A stretch of DNA of 62,823 bases from CAVVEQ01 sp963747315 (GCA_963747315.1 CAVVEQ010000009.1:1-62823), one strand, 5' to 3'; positions 25,476 to 35,454 are shown, counted from the first letter of the stretch. The notes: a model not told the origin generated them from the sequence alone. Numbers and translations are program-made.

Positions 25476-26552
25476 TTGTCGAACACAAGTTTTTCGCAAG
25501 CACTTCTTGAATGGTTTAAACCTTCAAGCCGTTCCATGCCCTGGCGTGGTGAAAAAAAACCCTACCCGATCTGGGTATCGGAAATCATGCTCCAGCAGAC
25601 GCGGGTGGATACCGTCCGCCCTTATTACCTTCGCTGGATGAAGCGTTTCCCGAATCTACGATCCCTGGCAGAAGCGAACGAAGAAGAAATTCTCCGCACT
25701 TGGGAAGGGCTGGGGTACTACGCGCGGGCGCGAAACATGTTGAGAGCTGCACGGGTGATCGTTGAAAAATTCGGAGGGGAGTTTCCCCGTGGCATGGAAG
25801 ATATCCGTGGTCTTCCCGGGATCGGTGAATATACAGCAGCCGCGATCGCTTCCATCGCATACGGGTTGGATGAGCCTGCCATCGATGGCAACATACGCCG
25901 CGTTTTAGCCAGGGTGGAAAATATACGCAGCCCGCTTGGCAGCCCGCAAGCGGAAAATGAATTTATTGCCTCAGCGAAGAGACTCTTACCCCATGGAAAG
26001 GCTGGGGATTTCAACCAGGCGATGATGGACCTGGGGGCAACGATTTGTACTTCTCGCAAACCGCATTGCGTTCAGTGCCCGGTTCAGCAGTTATGTAAAG
26101 CATTCAGGATGGATGCCCAGGCAGAGTTGCCTGTGATCACCCCAAAACCGCAGGTTCCACAGATCGAGGTCACAGCAGCAGTTATCCATCGCGGAGAGTT
26201 CGTTCTCATCGCCCGCCGTCCTTCACAAGGACTGCTGGGGGGAATGTGGGAATTCCCCGGTGGGAAGGTGGAGCCGGGTGAGACGGATGAGCAAGCGCTC
26301 GCGCGCGAGATTCGCGAGGAACTTGGCGCGGAGGTGGAGGTCGGGGGGAAATTGGGATCCTTTCGACACGCCTACACGCATTTCCGCGTAACCCTCAGAG
26401 CATATAATTGCTGCCTCCTTTCCGGTGAGCCCAAAGCGCTTGAAGCGAGTGAGATCCGTTGGGTGGAAATCTCCGAGCTTGGCAGCTTCCCCATGGGAAA
26501 ACTGGACCGGTCGATCAGCCGCACGTTGTTGGAAGCGGGTAAAAATCCTTAG
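25476..26552 (+). CDS. mutY: A/G-specific adenine DNA glycosylase
   Basis: About 358 residues from TTG 25476 (LSNTSFSQALLEWF). It has all the MutY parts: PWRGEKKPYPIWVSEIMLQQTRVDTV, the helix-hairpin-helix LPGIGEYTAAAIASIAY, the catalytic Asp in AIDGNIRR, the FeS-cluster cysteines (CTSRKPHCVQCPVQQLC) and a C-terminal NUDIX-like domain with GGMWEFPGGKVEPGE for 8-oxoG recognition. It removes adenine mispaired with 8-oxoguanine. The NUDIX box (GGKVEPGETDEQALAREIREELGA) is well kept, more like a true MutT hydrolase than in E. coli MutY. Confidence 0.93.
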   Translation: MSNTSFSQALLEWFKPSSRSMPWRGEKKPYPIWVSEIMLQQTRVDTVRPYYLRWMKRFPNLRSLAEANEEEILRTWEGLGYYARARNMLRAARVIVEKFGGEFPRGMEDIRGLPGIGEYTAAAIASIAYGLDEPAIDGNIRRVLARVENIRSPLGSPQAENEFIASAKRLLPHGKAGDFNQAMMDLGATICTSRKPHCVQCPVQQLCKAFRMDAQAELPVITPKPQVPQIEVTAAVIHRGEFVLIARRPSQGLLGGMWEFPGGKVEPGETDEQALAREIREELGAEVEVGGKLGSFRHAYTHFRVTLRAYNCCLLSGEPKALEASEIRWVEISELGSFPMGKLDRSISRTLLEAGKNP

Positions 26553-26559
26553 TCCGTCG

Positions 26560-26565
26560 TAAAAT
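26560..26565 (+). promoter_or_regulatory. -10-like TAAAAT, likely leaderless start
   Basis: TAAAAT ends six bases before ATG 26572; no ribosome binding site intervenes. Confidence 0.35.
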
Positions 26566-26571
26566 AATTGC

Positions 26572-27226
26572 ATGATGGATCCGCAACCGGATTTGGAGCG
26601 AATGGTGGCGGAGCAGATCGAAGCCCGCGGTGTGCGCGATGATCGTGTGCTGGATGCCATGCGCCGCGTTCCACGCTGGGAGTTCGTCCCGCCGGAAATG
26701 CGTCGATCTGCCACCGAAGACCGTCCCTTGCCTATCGGCAACGGCCAGACCATCTCACAACCCTATATCGTCGCCCTGATGACAGAACTGCTCTGCCTGC
26801 AGGGTGGCGAGACCGTTCTGGAGGTGGGCACCGGCTCCGGTTACCAGGCAGCCATCCTTTCCAGCCTGTGTGCGCAGGTTCACACTGTGGAGGTCATTCC
26901 CTCTCTCGCCAATGAGGCAAAGGAACGAATGGCCAGGCTCGGTTACGCGAACGTACAAGTCCATCTGGGAGATGGCAGTCTCGGTCTGGCGGAGTTTATG
27001 CCATATAAAGGCATCCTGGTGACTGCAGCCTGCCCCTCGGCACTCCCAACCCTGCTCGGACCAGCTCGAGGAGGGTGGCAGGCTGGTGCTGCCCATTGGC
27101 GGCCGCTGGCAGCAGGAGCTTCAATGCTGGGAAAAACAGGGAGGCAGCTTCAACCATGAAGATATCCTCCCGGTAGCTTTCGTTCCCCTGAGGGGGCTAC
27201 ACGGGTGGAAGGAGTCGGATTGGTAA
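26572..27226 (+). CDS. pcm: Protein-L-isoaspartate O-methyltransferase (frame broken once)
   Basis: The first frame carries the PCMT motifs: RVPRWEFVPPEM, LPIGNGQTISQPYIVALM, LEVGTGSGYQAAIL and the YKGILVTAACPSALP region. Near 27058 an extra G (CTCGGACC for CTCGACC) shifts the frame, after which the other frame reads DQLEEGGRLVLPIGGRWQQEL and ends GLHGWKESDW at TAA 27224. Full length is then about 217 residues, as expected. It repairs isoaspartyl residues. Left in the first frame it would look like a fusion to an unrelated tail. Confidence 0.85.
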
Positions 27227-27261
27227 GGTTGATTCTTAGGTTGTTACCGATAGGAAAAAGA

Positions 27262-27289
27262 AAATCCGTCCAAACAATGGACGGATTTG
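27262..27289. terminator. Bidirectional terminator hairpin
   Basis: AAATCCGTCC and GGACGGATTT pair around AAACAAT, between the convergent pcm and the ABC permease gene. Confidence 0.65.
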
Positions 27290-27311
27290 TTATCACGATA
27301 ATTAGAATGTT

Positions 27312-28268
27312 TTAGCCTTTCAAAGATCCAGCCAGCAAGCCGCGCATGAAGTAGCGTCCCAGCACAATGAAAATCAGCAATGTGGGCAGGGCTGCCAGGA
27401 GTGCGCCTGCCATCTGCACGTTCCATTCAACGATATAACTTCCTGCCAGGTTGTTGAGCGCCACGGTGATCGGCTGGACGGCTGCGTTATTCGTAAGGAC
27501 CACCGCGAAGAGGAACTCGTTCCAGATGGACTGGAACTCCCAAATGATCACCACTACGAATCCCGGGATCGAAAGGGGGAAGAGTACATAACGGTAGAGC
27601 CCCCAGAACCCTGCGCCGTCGATTTTGCCTGCTTCCAGAAGCTCATCGGGGATCTCAGCATAATAGTTTTTAAAGATAAGTGTGGTGATTGGAATGCCGT
27701 AGATCACATGGACGATCGCAAGCCCGCCGATGGTTCCGTAAGCTGGAATGTATGTCTGGATCAGCCAGCGGATCCATTCCAGGAAGAATGGCAGCTGCCA
27801 GGCTGCCACATTCTCAAGAAATGGTTTGAATGCTTTTCCCCAGGACTGCATGGTAAGCATCAATGGGATCAGGATGCTTTGATACGGGATGAACATTCCA
27901 AAAAGGATGAGGGCGAAGATAAAATTCGATCCCGGGAATTTCCATTTTGCCAGCACATATCCATTCAGGGATCCGACCAGGGCTGCAAACAGCGCTGCCG
28001 GGATGGTCAGCTTGAGACTGTTCATGAAGTTGTTGGAGAGCCCGATGGTTCCCTTGGAGGGATCCCCATTCCAGGCGCTGATAAAGCTATCCAGTGAGAG
28101 CTGCTTGGGTAGAGCCCACATGGTAGCCAGGTTCACATCAGCATAGCTTTTCAGACTGGTGACCAGCAAAATATAAATCGGCACCAGGAAGAAGGCTGCT
28201 GCCAAAACAAGGATCATGTACAAGATGACGCGGGTGGGTTTAATAGCGCGGCGTTCACGGGTGCTCAT
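27312..28268 (-). CDS. Sugar ABC transporter permease (MalG-like)
   Basis: A 318-residue protein with six membrane segments and the EAA loop typical of CUT1 carbohydrate importers (EIPDELLEAGKIDGAGFWGLYRYVLFPLSIPG). It is the second permease of a leftward SBP-permease-permease set and starts four bases into the end of the first permease gene (ATGA overlap). No ATPase is encoded nearby, so the complex probably uses a shared MsmK-type ATPase from elsewhere (inference). Confidence 0.9.
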   Translation of the reverse strand: MSTRERRAIKPTRVILYMILVLAAAFFLVPIYILLVTSLKSYADVNLATMWALPKQLSLDSFISAWNGDPSKGTIGLSNNFMNSLKLTIPAALFAALVGSLNGYVLAKWKFPGSNFIFALILFGMFIPYQSILIPLMLTMQSWGKAFKPFLENVAAWQLPFFLEWIRWLIQTYIPAYGTIGGLAIVHVIYGIPITTLIFKNYYAEIPDELLEAGKIDGAGFWGLYRYVLFPLSIPGFVVVIIWEFQSIWNEFLFAVVLTNNAAVQPITVALNNLAGSYIVEWNVQMAGALLAALPTLLIFIVLGRYFMRGLLAGSLKG

Positions 28269-29281
28269 CGGCGCACCTCAGTCCGCATGGCGTTGACCAG
28301 ATAAGGAATCACCAGCACCGCCACGCTGATTAAAAGGATGATGGCGATAGCGGCTCCGCGGGCAAAATGGTTGCCACGGAAAACGGTATCGAACATATAG
28401 TAAGCCGGCACGTCGGTGGCAAAGGCAGGCCCGGGACCGGTCATCGCGGATATCAAATCAAATATTTTCAATGAAATATGCCCGAGGATGATCACTGCGC
28501 TCAGGGTGATGGGAGCAAGCAGCGGCATGATTACCCGGCGGTAGATCTGGAACTCGGTGGCTCCATCTACGCGGGCAGCCTCGCGCAGCTCATCAGGAAC
28601 CCCGCGCAAACCGGCGAGGTAGAGCGCCATGGTATAACCCGACATTTGCCAGACCGCCGCGAGTACCACCGAGAGCATGGCAACCGATATCCCAAAATTT
28701 GGCGTCGCCACCACTCCCAACCCGATTTGAGTCAAAAATTGCCCAACCGGGGAATCTGGCGTGAAATAAAGTGCATCCGGGTTGGTGTACCACCTGGATT
28801 GCAGAAACGGCAGCCCCAGGTTGGCAAAAAGCTGGTTCACCCCAACTGGTGCTTCTGGGCTTCCAGGATTGAGCAGCCAGCGCCAAACGACACCGGTGAC
28901 AATGAACGAAACCGCCATCGGAAAAAGGTAGATGGAGCGGAAGACGCCCTCATTCCAGATACGCTGGTCAAGAAAAATAGCCAGGCTCAATCCCACCGCC
29001 AGACAGGAACCGATAAAAAATACGGTGAACACAATTGTATTGCGCAGGTCGATTTGAAAACGCTGGTCTGCGGTGAACAGGCGGATGAAGTTATCTAATT
29101 GAATGGAGTTGGTTAGTGGAAATAGCGACCCCTTCGGGATGGGCATCATATCGTTCCAATTCAAGGTGGATGCCCAACCGGTCCAGCCGATGAAACCATA
29201 AATAAAGATAAGTACAGCGATTACGGAAGGAAGAAGTACCAGGATTGCGATAAGACGGTCGCGGTTCAGACGCCAGTGCAT
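28265..29281 (-). CDS. Sugar ABC transporter permease (MalF-like)
   Basis: A 338-residue permease with six or seven membrane segments. The EAA loop reads GVPDELREAARVDGATEFQIYRRVIMPLLAP. A long periplasmic insertion around residues 135-190 (LNPGSPEAPVGVNQLFANLG, FTPDSPVGQFLTQIG) is typical of MalF-like partners. It overlaps the second permease by four bases and follows the substrate-binding protein with a hairpin between them. Confidence 0.9.
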   Translation of the reverse strand: MHWRLNRDRLIAILVLLPSVIAVLIFIYGFIGWTGWASTLNWNDMMPIPKGSLFPLTNSIQLDNFIRLFTADQRFQIDLRNTIVFTVFFIGSCLAVGLSLAIFLDQRIWNEGVFRSIYLFPMAVSFIVTGVVWRWLLNPGSPEAPVGVNQLFANLGLPFLQSRWYTNPDALYFTPDSPVGQFLTQIGLGVVATPNFGISVAMLSVVLAAVWQMSGYTMALYLAGLRGVPDELREAARVDGATEFQIYRRVIMPLLAPITLSAVIILGHISLKIFDLISAMTGPGPAFATDVPAYYMFDTVFRGNHFARGAAIAIILLISVAVLVIPYLVNAMRTEVRR

Positions 29282-29302
29282 AAGGTGACTCCCGGGTAAA
29301 TT

Positions 29303-29339
29303 TTAACGTGGGGCGGTCTTGCGGCCAGCCCCACGTTAA
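29303..29339. terminator. 12-bp hairpin between the binding-protein gene and the permeases
   Basis: TTAACGTGGGGC and GCCCCACGTTAA pair perfectly around a 13-base loop. On the leftward mRNA it follows the substrate-binding gene and precedes the permeases by ~20 bases. Such hairpins commonly lower downstream expression so that the binding protein is made in excess. Confidence 0.6.
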
Positions 29340-29373
29340 TTATAGCCTTAGTTTTTCCGAAGTGATCTGCAGG

Positions 29374-30711
29374 TTATTTGCAGACGCCGGAATCCGTGGC
29401 AGCCTGGACCAAACCGGTCTGGAAAGCGGCCACATCGCCGTTGGCGACGAAGACAGGCATCAGGTCGTTGATCGAGGTCAACCAGCCTTCAGAGGCGGCA
29501 GCGCCGTGAGCCAGCGAGGGCACGATAGTGTCCTTCTGCCAGTCAGCAGCCGAGCTCTGCAGGTAGGCGTTAAACTTGCTGTAATCGCAATCCGTGCGGG
29601 CGCAGATGGAGCCCTTAAGGATGTTGAAATCTTCCTGACCCTGCTTGGAACCAAGAACGCCAAGGAATTTCTTCATCAGTTCAGGATTCTTGGAGTTTTT
29701 AGGCAGACCGAAGGAATCGGAAAGGGCATCGAAGATCCCGGTGTTTCCAGGAGGAGGCGCCCAGCCATAACCTTCGAATCCCTTGGCGGTGTAATCACCG
29801 TTCGCCCAGTCACCCATGATGGTCATGGCAGCTTTGCCGTCGATGACCAACTGGTTGGCCTGATCCCAGGAGAGTGCTGTGTGGTCGGCATTGATGTAGC
29901 CGAGCATCATCTTGAAGTTCTCAAGAGCTTTGGTCACTTCCGGGCCACTCCAATCGGTGGTGCAATCCCAAAGACCGAGATATTTTTCGGCGCCGAGGGT
30001 ACCGATCAAGACCGTCTCGAAGAGGTGGGTGGCTGCCCAGGGGCCATTATCGCCGAGGGCAAGCGGGGTGATCCCTGCTGCTTTTAGTTTATCTGCAGCA
30101 GCCATGAATCCTTCAAAAGTAGCAACGTCTGCAGCAGTCAGGCCATTGGCCTCAAAGACTGCCTTGTTGAACCAGAGCACATTCCCGCGGTGGATATTCA
30201 CCGGGACGGAATAGGGTTTTCCTTCGTAAGATACGATCGCGAGTACACCAGGTGCAAAGGCGTCATTGAAGCCATACTCGGCATAAACATCATCGAGCGG
30301 TTCCATGTATCCGGTTGTCACCCAGGTGTCGAGCAGCTCATGGCCCATGTGAACCTGGAAGCTATCGGGGGGATCGCCGCCGAGCATGCGGGTTTTGAGG
30401 ACTGCCTTGGCATTGGAGCCTGCGCCACCAGCTACCGCAGCGTTGATGACTTCAGCCTCCGGGTTGGCAGCATTGAACTGATCGATCAATTTCTGCAGAC
30501 CGTTGGCCTCACCACCGGTTGTCCACCAGGAAAATACTTCCACCGGGGTTTTCGCAGCCGGAGCTGCCGGTTCTTCGGGTGCTGGAGCCGCCGGTTCTTC
30601 CGGGGCGGGGGCAGCCGGTTCTTCAGCCGCAGGAGCTGCCGGAGCGCAAGCTGCGAGCACCATCGCGCTGATCATAATCACTGCTAGAAATGCGAACCAT
30701 TTTTTAGACAT
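29374..30711 (-). CDS. Sugar ABC transporter substrate-binding lipoprotein
   Basis: A 445-residue protein. ATG 30711 has GGAGGAGAA upstream; an upstream in-frame ATG lacks one. The lead MSKKWFAFLAVIMISAMVLAAC is a lipoprotein signal with Cys in the lipobox VLAAC. A flexible EEPAAPAP linker (three near-identical repeats) follows, then the extracellular solute-binding family 1 fold (VEVFSWWTTGGEANGLQKLI, LGDNGPWAATHLFE, MTIMGDWANGDY, GLPKNSKNPE). This type usually binds di- or oligosaccharides with tryptophan stacking. First gene of the transporter operon; the sugar is unknown. Confidence 0.93.
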   Translation of the reverse strand: MSKKWFAFLAVIMISAMVLAACAPAAPAAEEPAAPAPEEPAAPAPEEPAAPAAKTPVEVFSWWTTGGEANGLQKLIDQFNAANPEAEVINAAVAGGAGSNAKAVLKTRMLGGDPPDSFQVHMGHELLDTWVTTGYMEPLDDVYAEYGFNDAFAPGVLAIVSYEGKPYSVPVNIHRGNVLWFNKAVFEANGLTAADVATFEGFMAAADKLKAAGITPLALGDNGPWAATHLFETVLIGTLGAEKYLGLWDCTTDWSGPEVTKALENFKMMLGYINADHTALSWDQANQLVIDGKAAMTIMGDWANGDYTAKGFEGYGWAPPPGNTGIFDALSDSFGLPKNSKNPELMKKFLGVLGSKQGQEDFNILKGSICARTDCDYSKFNAYLQSSAADWQKDTIVPSLAHGAAASEGWLTSINDLMPVFVANGDVAAFQTGLVQAATDSGVCK

Positions 30712-31051
30712 ATTTCTCCTCCAATTGGATTGTGAATCTACTGCTCGATCTTGAGACATTCTGTCGTGTATCGCTACCCGTATCACCTCCCATCCATCGT
30801 ATATGTCCGAAAAAAAATCCACCAGTAAAACCAGTGGTTAACGAAATTGACAGATCACTCGGGGTGATTCGATTGAATCGCAGTTGGATGTTTCATAGGT
30901 TCTAAGATTGTAATACAATTTTGTGAACCTCACCCATTATAGCGATATCACAGGATTATTACAACCTGTATCTCAAATTCTGCTCCGAAGGGATATCCAA
31001 GAGCGGTATACAGCGGGTTATAATGCTTCAAATTTGCGATCGAGGAAATTT
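30712..31051. promoter_or_regulatory. 340-base divergent promoter region
   Basis: No gene. A TATAAT at 31019-31024 lies 28 bases before the lipoprotein gene, with GAGGAAA as its ribosome site. Short inverted repeats (ATCAC/GTGAT near 30857) may be operator half-sites, but nothing convincing matches a known regulator site. Confidence 0.4.
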
Positions 31052-31693
31052 ATGAAACATACTTTGTTATTTATAGTTTCCATTCTCCTGGCAGGGATTC
31101 TTCTAGGATGCCAGGGTTCCGCCAGCCAACCCAAAACGGTCACGCCTCCCCCTGCGGAGGAAAACGCTCCCCAGCAACCAGCCACCCCGGAAGCCTTCGT
31201 TCCTTACAGCGCTTGCGATAACTTTTTTCTGCCTTTGAATCCTGGAACCGTTTGGACATTCTCGGATGGTTCTGCGATGAGTGTCGGCCCTTTTGAGGGC
31301 AACGATACTGAAGGTTCGACCATCGCCCTTAAGAGATTTCCTGATGGGAAGCTCGAGAAATATTACATTGAATGCGCGAATGGAAGGACAGAGATCGTAA
31401 AGGTTGCCACACTTGATGAAGATTTAAACGAAACTGGTTCTAAGACGGTTAACGAGAGTACGAACGGAGCCTGTGAATCCAGGGTGATCCTCCCGGAGGC
31501 AGAGAACATGGCTCCCGGCAACACCTGGCAGCAATGCGAAACCTCCTGCCGAACGATCTTCGACCAGACGATCAATATTGAGCTGGGCACCTTTAAAGCC
31601 CGCCGGGTGGAATGCGATGACGGCCTGGTGCGCTGGTATGCGCCCCAGTTTGGTTTATTAAAACCTGCCTGGGTGATACCTGCGCAGAGCTAA
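31052..31693 (+). CDS. Lipoprotein of unknown function
   Basis: A 213-residue protein from ATG 31052. Signal MKHTLLFIVSILLAGILLGCQGS has a lipobox LLGC. A proline-rich linker follows, then a beta-rich domain with YSACDNFFLPLNPGTVWTFSDG, typical of secreted proteins that open with a PLxPGxxWTY-like strand and hold several cysteines (five in the mature part). No enzymatic motif seen. The divergent neighbour is the sugar-binding lipoprotein. A terminator follows directly. Confidence 0.75.
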   Translation: MKHTLLFIVSILLAGILLGCQGSASQPKTVTPPPAEENAPQQPATPEAFVPYSACDNFFLPLNPGTVWTFSDGSAMSVGPFEGNDTEGSTIALKRFPDGKLEKYYIECANGRTEIVKVATLDEDLNETGSKTVNESTNGACESRVILPEAENMAPGNTWQQCETSCRTIFDQTINIELGTFKARRVECDDGLVRWYAPQFGLLKPAWVIPAQS

Positions 31694-31732
31694 TCTCGAT
31701 GCAGGCTCCCAACTAACCATACTGATACCAAA

Positions 31733-31766
31733 AGAGAGCCGTTTACTCAACGGCTCTCTTTTTTTT
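31733..31766 (+). terminator. Rho-independent terminator after the lipoprotein gene
   Basis: AGAGAGCCGTT and AACGGCTCTCT form an 11-bp stem with loop TACTC, followed by eight Ts. Also close to the end of the convergent RNase J gene. Confidence 0.85.
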
Positions 31767-31772
31767 AGATTT

Positions 31773-33410
31773 CTAATTATTGATATTGATAAAGACCATT
31801 GGCCGTCGCCGGGTTTCCCGGTAGAGGAAATTGCTGACAGCTTCATGCATCTCATGGTCCAGGTTGCCGCGTGAATTTTTAGTCGCAGCGGAGATCAACC
31901 TTCGGGCTTCTGCCAGCAACGGCTCGGCCTCCCGAACCAGTACAAATCCTTTGGTGATGATCTCCGGTTCCTCCTGAAGGCGGCCGTTGAGCCGGTTGAG
32001 GTGCACGTTGACGATCACGATCCCATCCTGGGCTAGCAGGGCACGCTCGCGCATGACCTCCGGGTCAACATCGCCAACCCCTGAGCCATCCACAAAGATA
32101 TAGGAGGAAACCACCCGCTCGCCCTTGCGCATCCTGCCGTTTTCAAAAACGATCGATTCGCCGTTTTCCAGAACAGCGATGTTTTCCTTTGGGATCCCGA
32201 CCAGGTTGCCAAGCAGGGCATGTTGCTTAAGATGGCGAAGCTCACCGTGAATGGGGAGGAAGTACTTCGGCCGGGTAAGGTGAAGCAGCAACTTCATCTC
32301 TTCCTGGCTGGCATGCCCGGAAACGTGCACCGGTGCGATGGATTCATAGATCACATTCGCGCCGCGTTCGAGCAGGCGGTTGACTGTTCTGTATACATTC
32401 TCCTCGTTTCCGGGGATGGCATGCGAGGAAAGAACAATTGTATCCCCCTCACGGACCTCAAGTCCGCGGGCAGGGCCCACCGAAAGTTTTCCTAATATTG
32501 ATGTAGGCTCCCCCTGGGAACCGGTGCACATGATGGCGATCTCGGACGCCTTCATTCCGAGGGCTTCCTCAATCCCAACCAGCAGATCGTCTGGGATATC
32601 CATGTATCCCAACTTGCGGGCGATCTTGACGTTATCCACCATGCTCGGCCCCATCAAGGCCAGCTTCCGGTGATGCGTCTGGGCCGCATTCGCCACCTGC
32701 TGGATACGGCTGATCAACGAAGCGAAACTTGCGATTATGATCCTGCCGGGAGCTTCACGGAAAACCTTATCCAGGGCAGCGTCCACCACCCTTTCGGAGG
32801 GAGTCCAACCGGGCCGCTCGGCGTTGGTGGAATCCGCCAGCAATGCCAGCACGCCGCGCTCGGCAAACTCAGCCAGCTTGGCATAGTCGGATGGCCAATT
32901 ATCCACCGGCGTGTGATCGAATTTGTAATCACCCGAGTGCACCACCAACCCGGCGGGTGTGGTGATTCCCAACCCGACGCCATCAGGAATGGAGTGACAT
33001 ACGTGGAAGAATTCCACTTTGAAATTACCAACGGTGATGGATTCGCCGGCGTTGACGGTATTCAGGGAAAATCGGGAGCCCTTGCCATTGCGGGCGAGCT
33101 TGGCTTCCAGCAAGCCGATCGTGAGCGGGGTGGCGTAGACCGGGGCAGGAATTTCTTCCAATAAGTGGCTGATCGCGCCGATATGATCCTCGTGACCGTG
33201 GGTGATGACCACCGCCTGGACTTTTTCCCGGTTCTGTGCAAGGTAGGTGATATCCGGGATGATGTAATCGATCCCGAGCATGTCATTTTCCGGGAACATC
33301 AGCCCCGCATCCACCACCAGGATCTGTTCATCGTATTCATAGATCATCATGTTCCGCCCAACCTCCCCCAGACCTCCGAGCGGGATGATCCTTAATGCTT
33401 TTTCTTTCAT
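31773..33410 (-). CDS. rnj: Ribonuclease J
   Basis: A 545-residue protein from ATG 33410 (GAGGAAAC upstream). It shows the beta-CASP/metallo-beta-lactamase layout: LGGLGEVGRNM, the metal motif THGHEDHIGA, HVCHSIPDGVG, HSGDYKFDHTPVD, DSTNAERPG, and C-terminal PVHVSGHASQEEM and LPIHGELRHL. RNase J is a 5'-3' exonuclease and endonuclease in mRNA decay and rRNA processing. Downstream of dnaA on the same strand, separated by a hairpin. Confidence 0.95.
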   Translation of the reverse strand: MKEKALRIIPLGGLGEVGRNMMIYEYDEQILVVDAGLMFPENDMLGIDYIIPDITYLAQNREKVQAVVITHGHEDHIGAISHLLEEIPAPVYATPLTIGLLEAKLARNGKGSRFSLNTVNAGESITVGNFKVEFFHVCHSIPDGVGLGITTPAGLVVHSGDYKFDHTPVDNWPSDYAKLAEFAERGVLALLADSTNAERPGWTPSERVVDAALDKVFREAPGRIIIASFASLISRIQQVANAAQTHHRKLALMGPSMVDNVKIARKLGYMDIPDDLLVGIEEALGMKASEIAIMCTGSQGEPTSILGKLSVGPARGLEVREGDTIVLSSHAIPGNEENVYRTVNRLLERGANVIYESIAPVHVSGHASQEEMKLLLHLTRPKYFLPIHGELRHLKQHALLGNLVGIPKENIAVLENGESIVFENGRMRKGERVVSSYIFVDGSGVGDVDPEVMRERALLAQDGIVIVNVHLNRLNGRLQEEPEIITKGFVLVREAEPLLAEARRLISAATKNSRGNLDHEMHEAVSNFLYRETRRRPMVFININN

Positions 33411-33427
33411 GTTTCCTCTTTCAAAAT

Positions 33428-33459
33428 AAAAACCCCGGCGGGTATACCCGGCCGAGGTC
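33428..33459 (-). terminator. Terminator between dnaA and rnj
   Basis: On the leftward strand CCTCGGCCGGG and CCCGCCGGGG pair (one bulge) around TATA, followed by TTTTTATTTT. Confidence 0.7.
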
Positions 33460-33536
33460 AAATTAATTTCAACGTACAGGCATGGGTTCTGCCAAGTTCA
33501 TCTAAGAATTATACCATGCCCGGCTCAAACGCCCCA

Positions 33537-34868
33537 TCATCTCCCGTATAGTTTCTCGCGGATCTGGATCACCTGCCTGCGCAGGGTGTCATCGGTCTCG
33601 ATTTGCTCCGCCATCTTCTCACAGGCATACATCACCGTTGTGTGATCGCGCCCTCCCAGTTCCTGTCCGATTTGCGGGAAAGAGAGACTGGATCCCTCGC
33701 GCAGCAAATACATAGCCACCTGGCGCGGCAAGGCGATCTCGGCTGTGCGGCTCCTGCCAGTCAATTTATCATAAGTGGTACTGTAAGCCCTTGCAACAAC
33801 CTCGATGATCTGGCGCGGCTTCAGGTCAGATTGCTGCGGGAGCAGATCGGAGAGCGCGCTTTGCACCAGGCTGACGCTGAGGGGCTGATTGGTAAGGTCG
33901 GAATAAGCCAGCACTCTGGTCAGCGCACCTTCCAGCTCACGGATGTTGGATTGCACCTGACGGGCGATCATTTCAAGGATATCGGCAGGAACAATGCGTC
34001 CCGCCCTTTCGGCTTTGGAACGCAGGATCGCAACCCGGGTTTCGAAATCAGGGGGTTGAATATCAGCAGCCAGCCCCCATTCGAATCGTGAACGCAGGCG
34101 ATCCTCAAGTGTAACCATAGCCTTGGGAGGCCGGTCGGAGGAGACCACGATCTGCTTGCTGGCAGCGTGCAGCGAATTGAAGGTATGGAAGAACTCCTCC
34201 TGGGTGGATTCCTTACCAGCGATGAACTGAATATCATCGATAAGCAGCACGTCCATTCGCCGGTAGCGCTCTCGAAAAGCCGGTGTGGTATGAGTGCGGA
34301 TCGAATTGATCAGGTCGTTGGTGAACTCTTCGGAGGTGACATAGAGTACCTGCAATCCCTTTTGAAGAGCGGCGTTTCCGATGGCAAATAGCAGGTGGGT
34401 TTTTCCAAGCCCAACACCACCATAAAGGAAGAGCGGATTATAGGCCTGGGCAGGGGATTCCGCCACGGCGAGCGACGCAGCGTGGGCAAGCCGGTTGGAT
34501 GCTCCAACAACGAAGTTATCGAATGTATAGCGCTTGTTAAAAGTGGGGTTGACCCGTGTAGGTGCCTGCCCTGCAGGTTCCTCCTCCCGAACGGTTTCAA
34601 ACGAGGGCGATTCCGACTCCCCATAATGGACGATGAAACTTACAGCTTGCGGGCGATCCATCAAACCGGATAGATGGCGGCTAACGGTGCTCTTCAGCCG
34701 GCTATCCAGCCAATCCCGGGTAAATGCATTGCTGACCCCAATAATGAAGGTATCCTTGTCGTATGAAACCAGTTCTGCGTTACGCACCCAGGTTTCATAC
34801 GAGGATTTAGGCATCTCCATCTGGAGCTGACCGAGCGTTGCTTCCCATGCTGTCTGTGAGTTCATCAT
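33537..34868 (-). CDS. dnaA: Chromosomal replication initiator DnaA
   Basis: A 443-residue protein from ATG 34868 (a second ATG follows directly; GGAG precedes). Domain I (QMEMPKSSYETWVRNA) is followed by a short linker, the AAA+ core with Walker A GGVGLGKTHLLFA, Walker B VLLIDDIQFIAG, sensor region SDRPPKAM, then domain IV with the signature SFPQIGQELGGRDHTTVMYA. DnaA binds ATP and opens the origin. The gene is intact. The 627-base region upstream is a candidate origin. Confidence 0.97.
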   Translation of the reverse strand: MMNSQTAWEATLGQLQMEMPKSSYETWVRNAELVSYDKDTFIIGVSNAFTRDWLDSRLKSTVSRHLSGLMDRPQAVSFIVHYGESESPSFETVREEEPAGQAPTRVNPTFNKRYTFDNFVVGASNRLAHAASLAVAESPAQAYNPLFLYGGVGLGKTHLLFAIGNAALQKGLQVLYVTSEEFTNDLINSIRTHTTPAFRERYRRMDVLLIDDIQFIAGKESTQEEFFHTFNSLHAASKQIVVSSDRPPKAMVTLEDRLRSRFEWGLAADIQPPDFETRVAILRSKAERAGRIVPADILEMIARQVQSNIRELEGALTRVLAYSDLTNQPLSVSLVQSALSDLLPQQSDLKPRQIIEVVARAYSTTYDKLTGRSRTAEIALPRQVAMYLLREGSSLSFPQIGQELGGRDHTTVMYACEKMAEQIETDDTLRRQVIQIREKLYGR

Positions 34869-35086
34869 TGTATCGCTCCGCCACAAAGTCCTCGACCACC
34901 AGGTACGGCAATGCCAACCCGCATCAAACTACGCAGTATCAATTTTTTATGGTTTTTATAGGACTATTGTGGTGCTTTTCCGGTTGAGCTTGCCTTCCGG
35001 AGTGATGATATTCTAGCAGACGGTGGTTCGCTGAACAAGCCGTTTACCCTACGCCCAGCTAAAAAAAAGACGTTTTTTAAGATTGC

Positions 35087-35101
35087 GAATGTTAAAGAAT
35101 C
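35087..35101 (+). repeat. Direct repeat GAATGTTAAAGAATC, copy 1
   Basis: Identical to 35455-35469; the two copies bracket most of the noncoding region upstream of dnaA, 368 bases apart. Confidence 0.6.
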
Positions 35102-35454
35102 GGTTGTTACCACAAACCAATCCCCACCCCGTGGGATTTCCTGTCAACACCATATCTGGTTGGATAGGATGGATTCCATCCACCGGTGGGATTCATGCTC
35201 ACAATAAACCGCGATTCCTTTGAAAAATTTTTTCGCGTTAATAAATTGTTAACGGTACAGCTCCCATGCTCAGACAACCGAACGGTCGTTTCCTGTACTT
35301 CGCAAATGCGGGTGATTTTGCCGGTTTGATCCGTTTTTACTCCATCTTCTAACTATTACAAGGTGAATCCGGCAATTCGGGAAAGAAAACTTGTTTTTAG
35401 AATAAGAACCATAAATAAATGACTTATTACAGTAAAAATATTTTTCGCAATTTT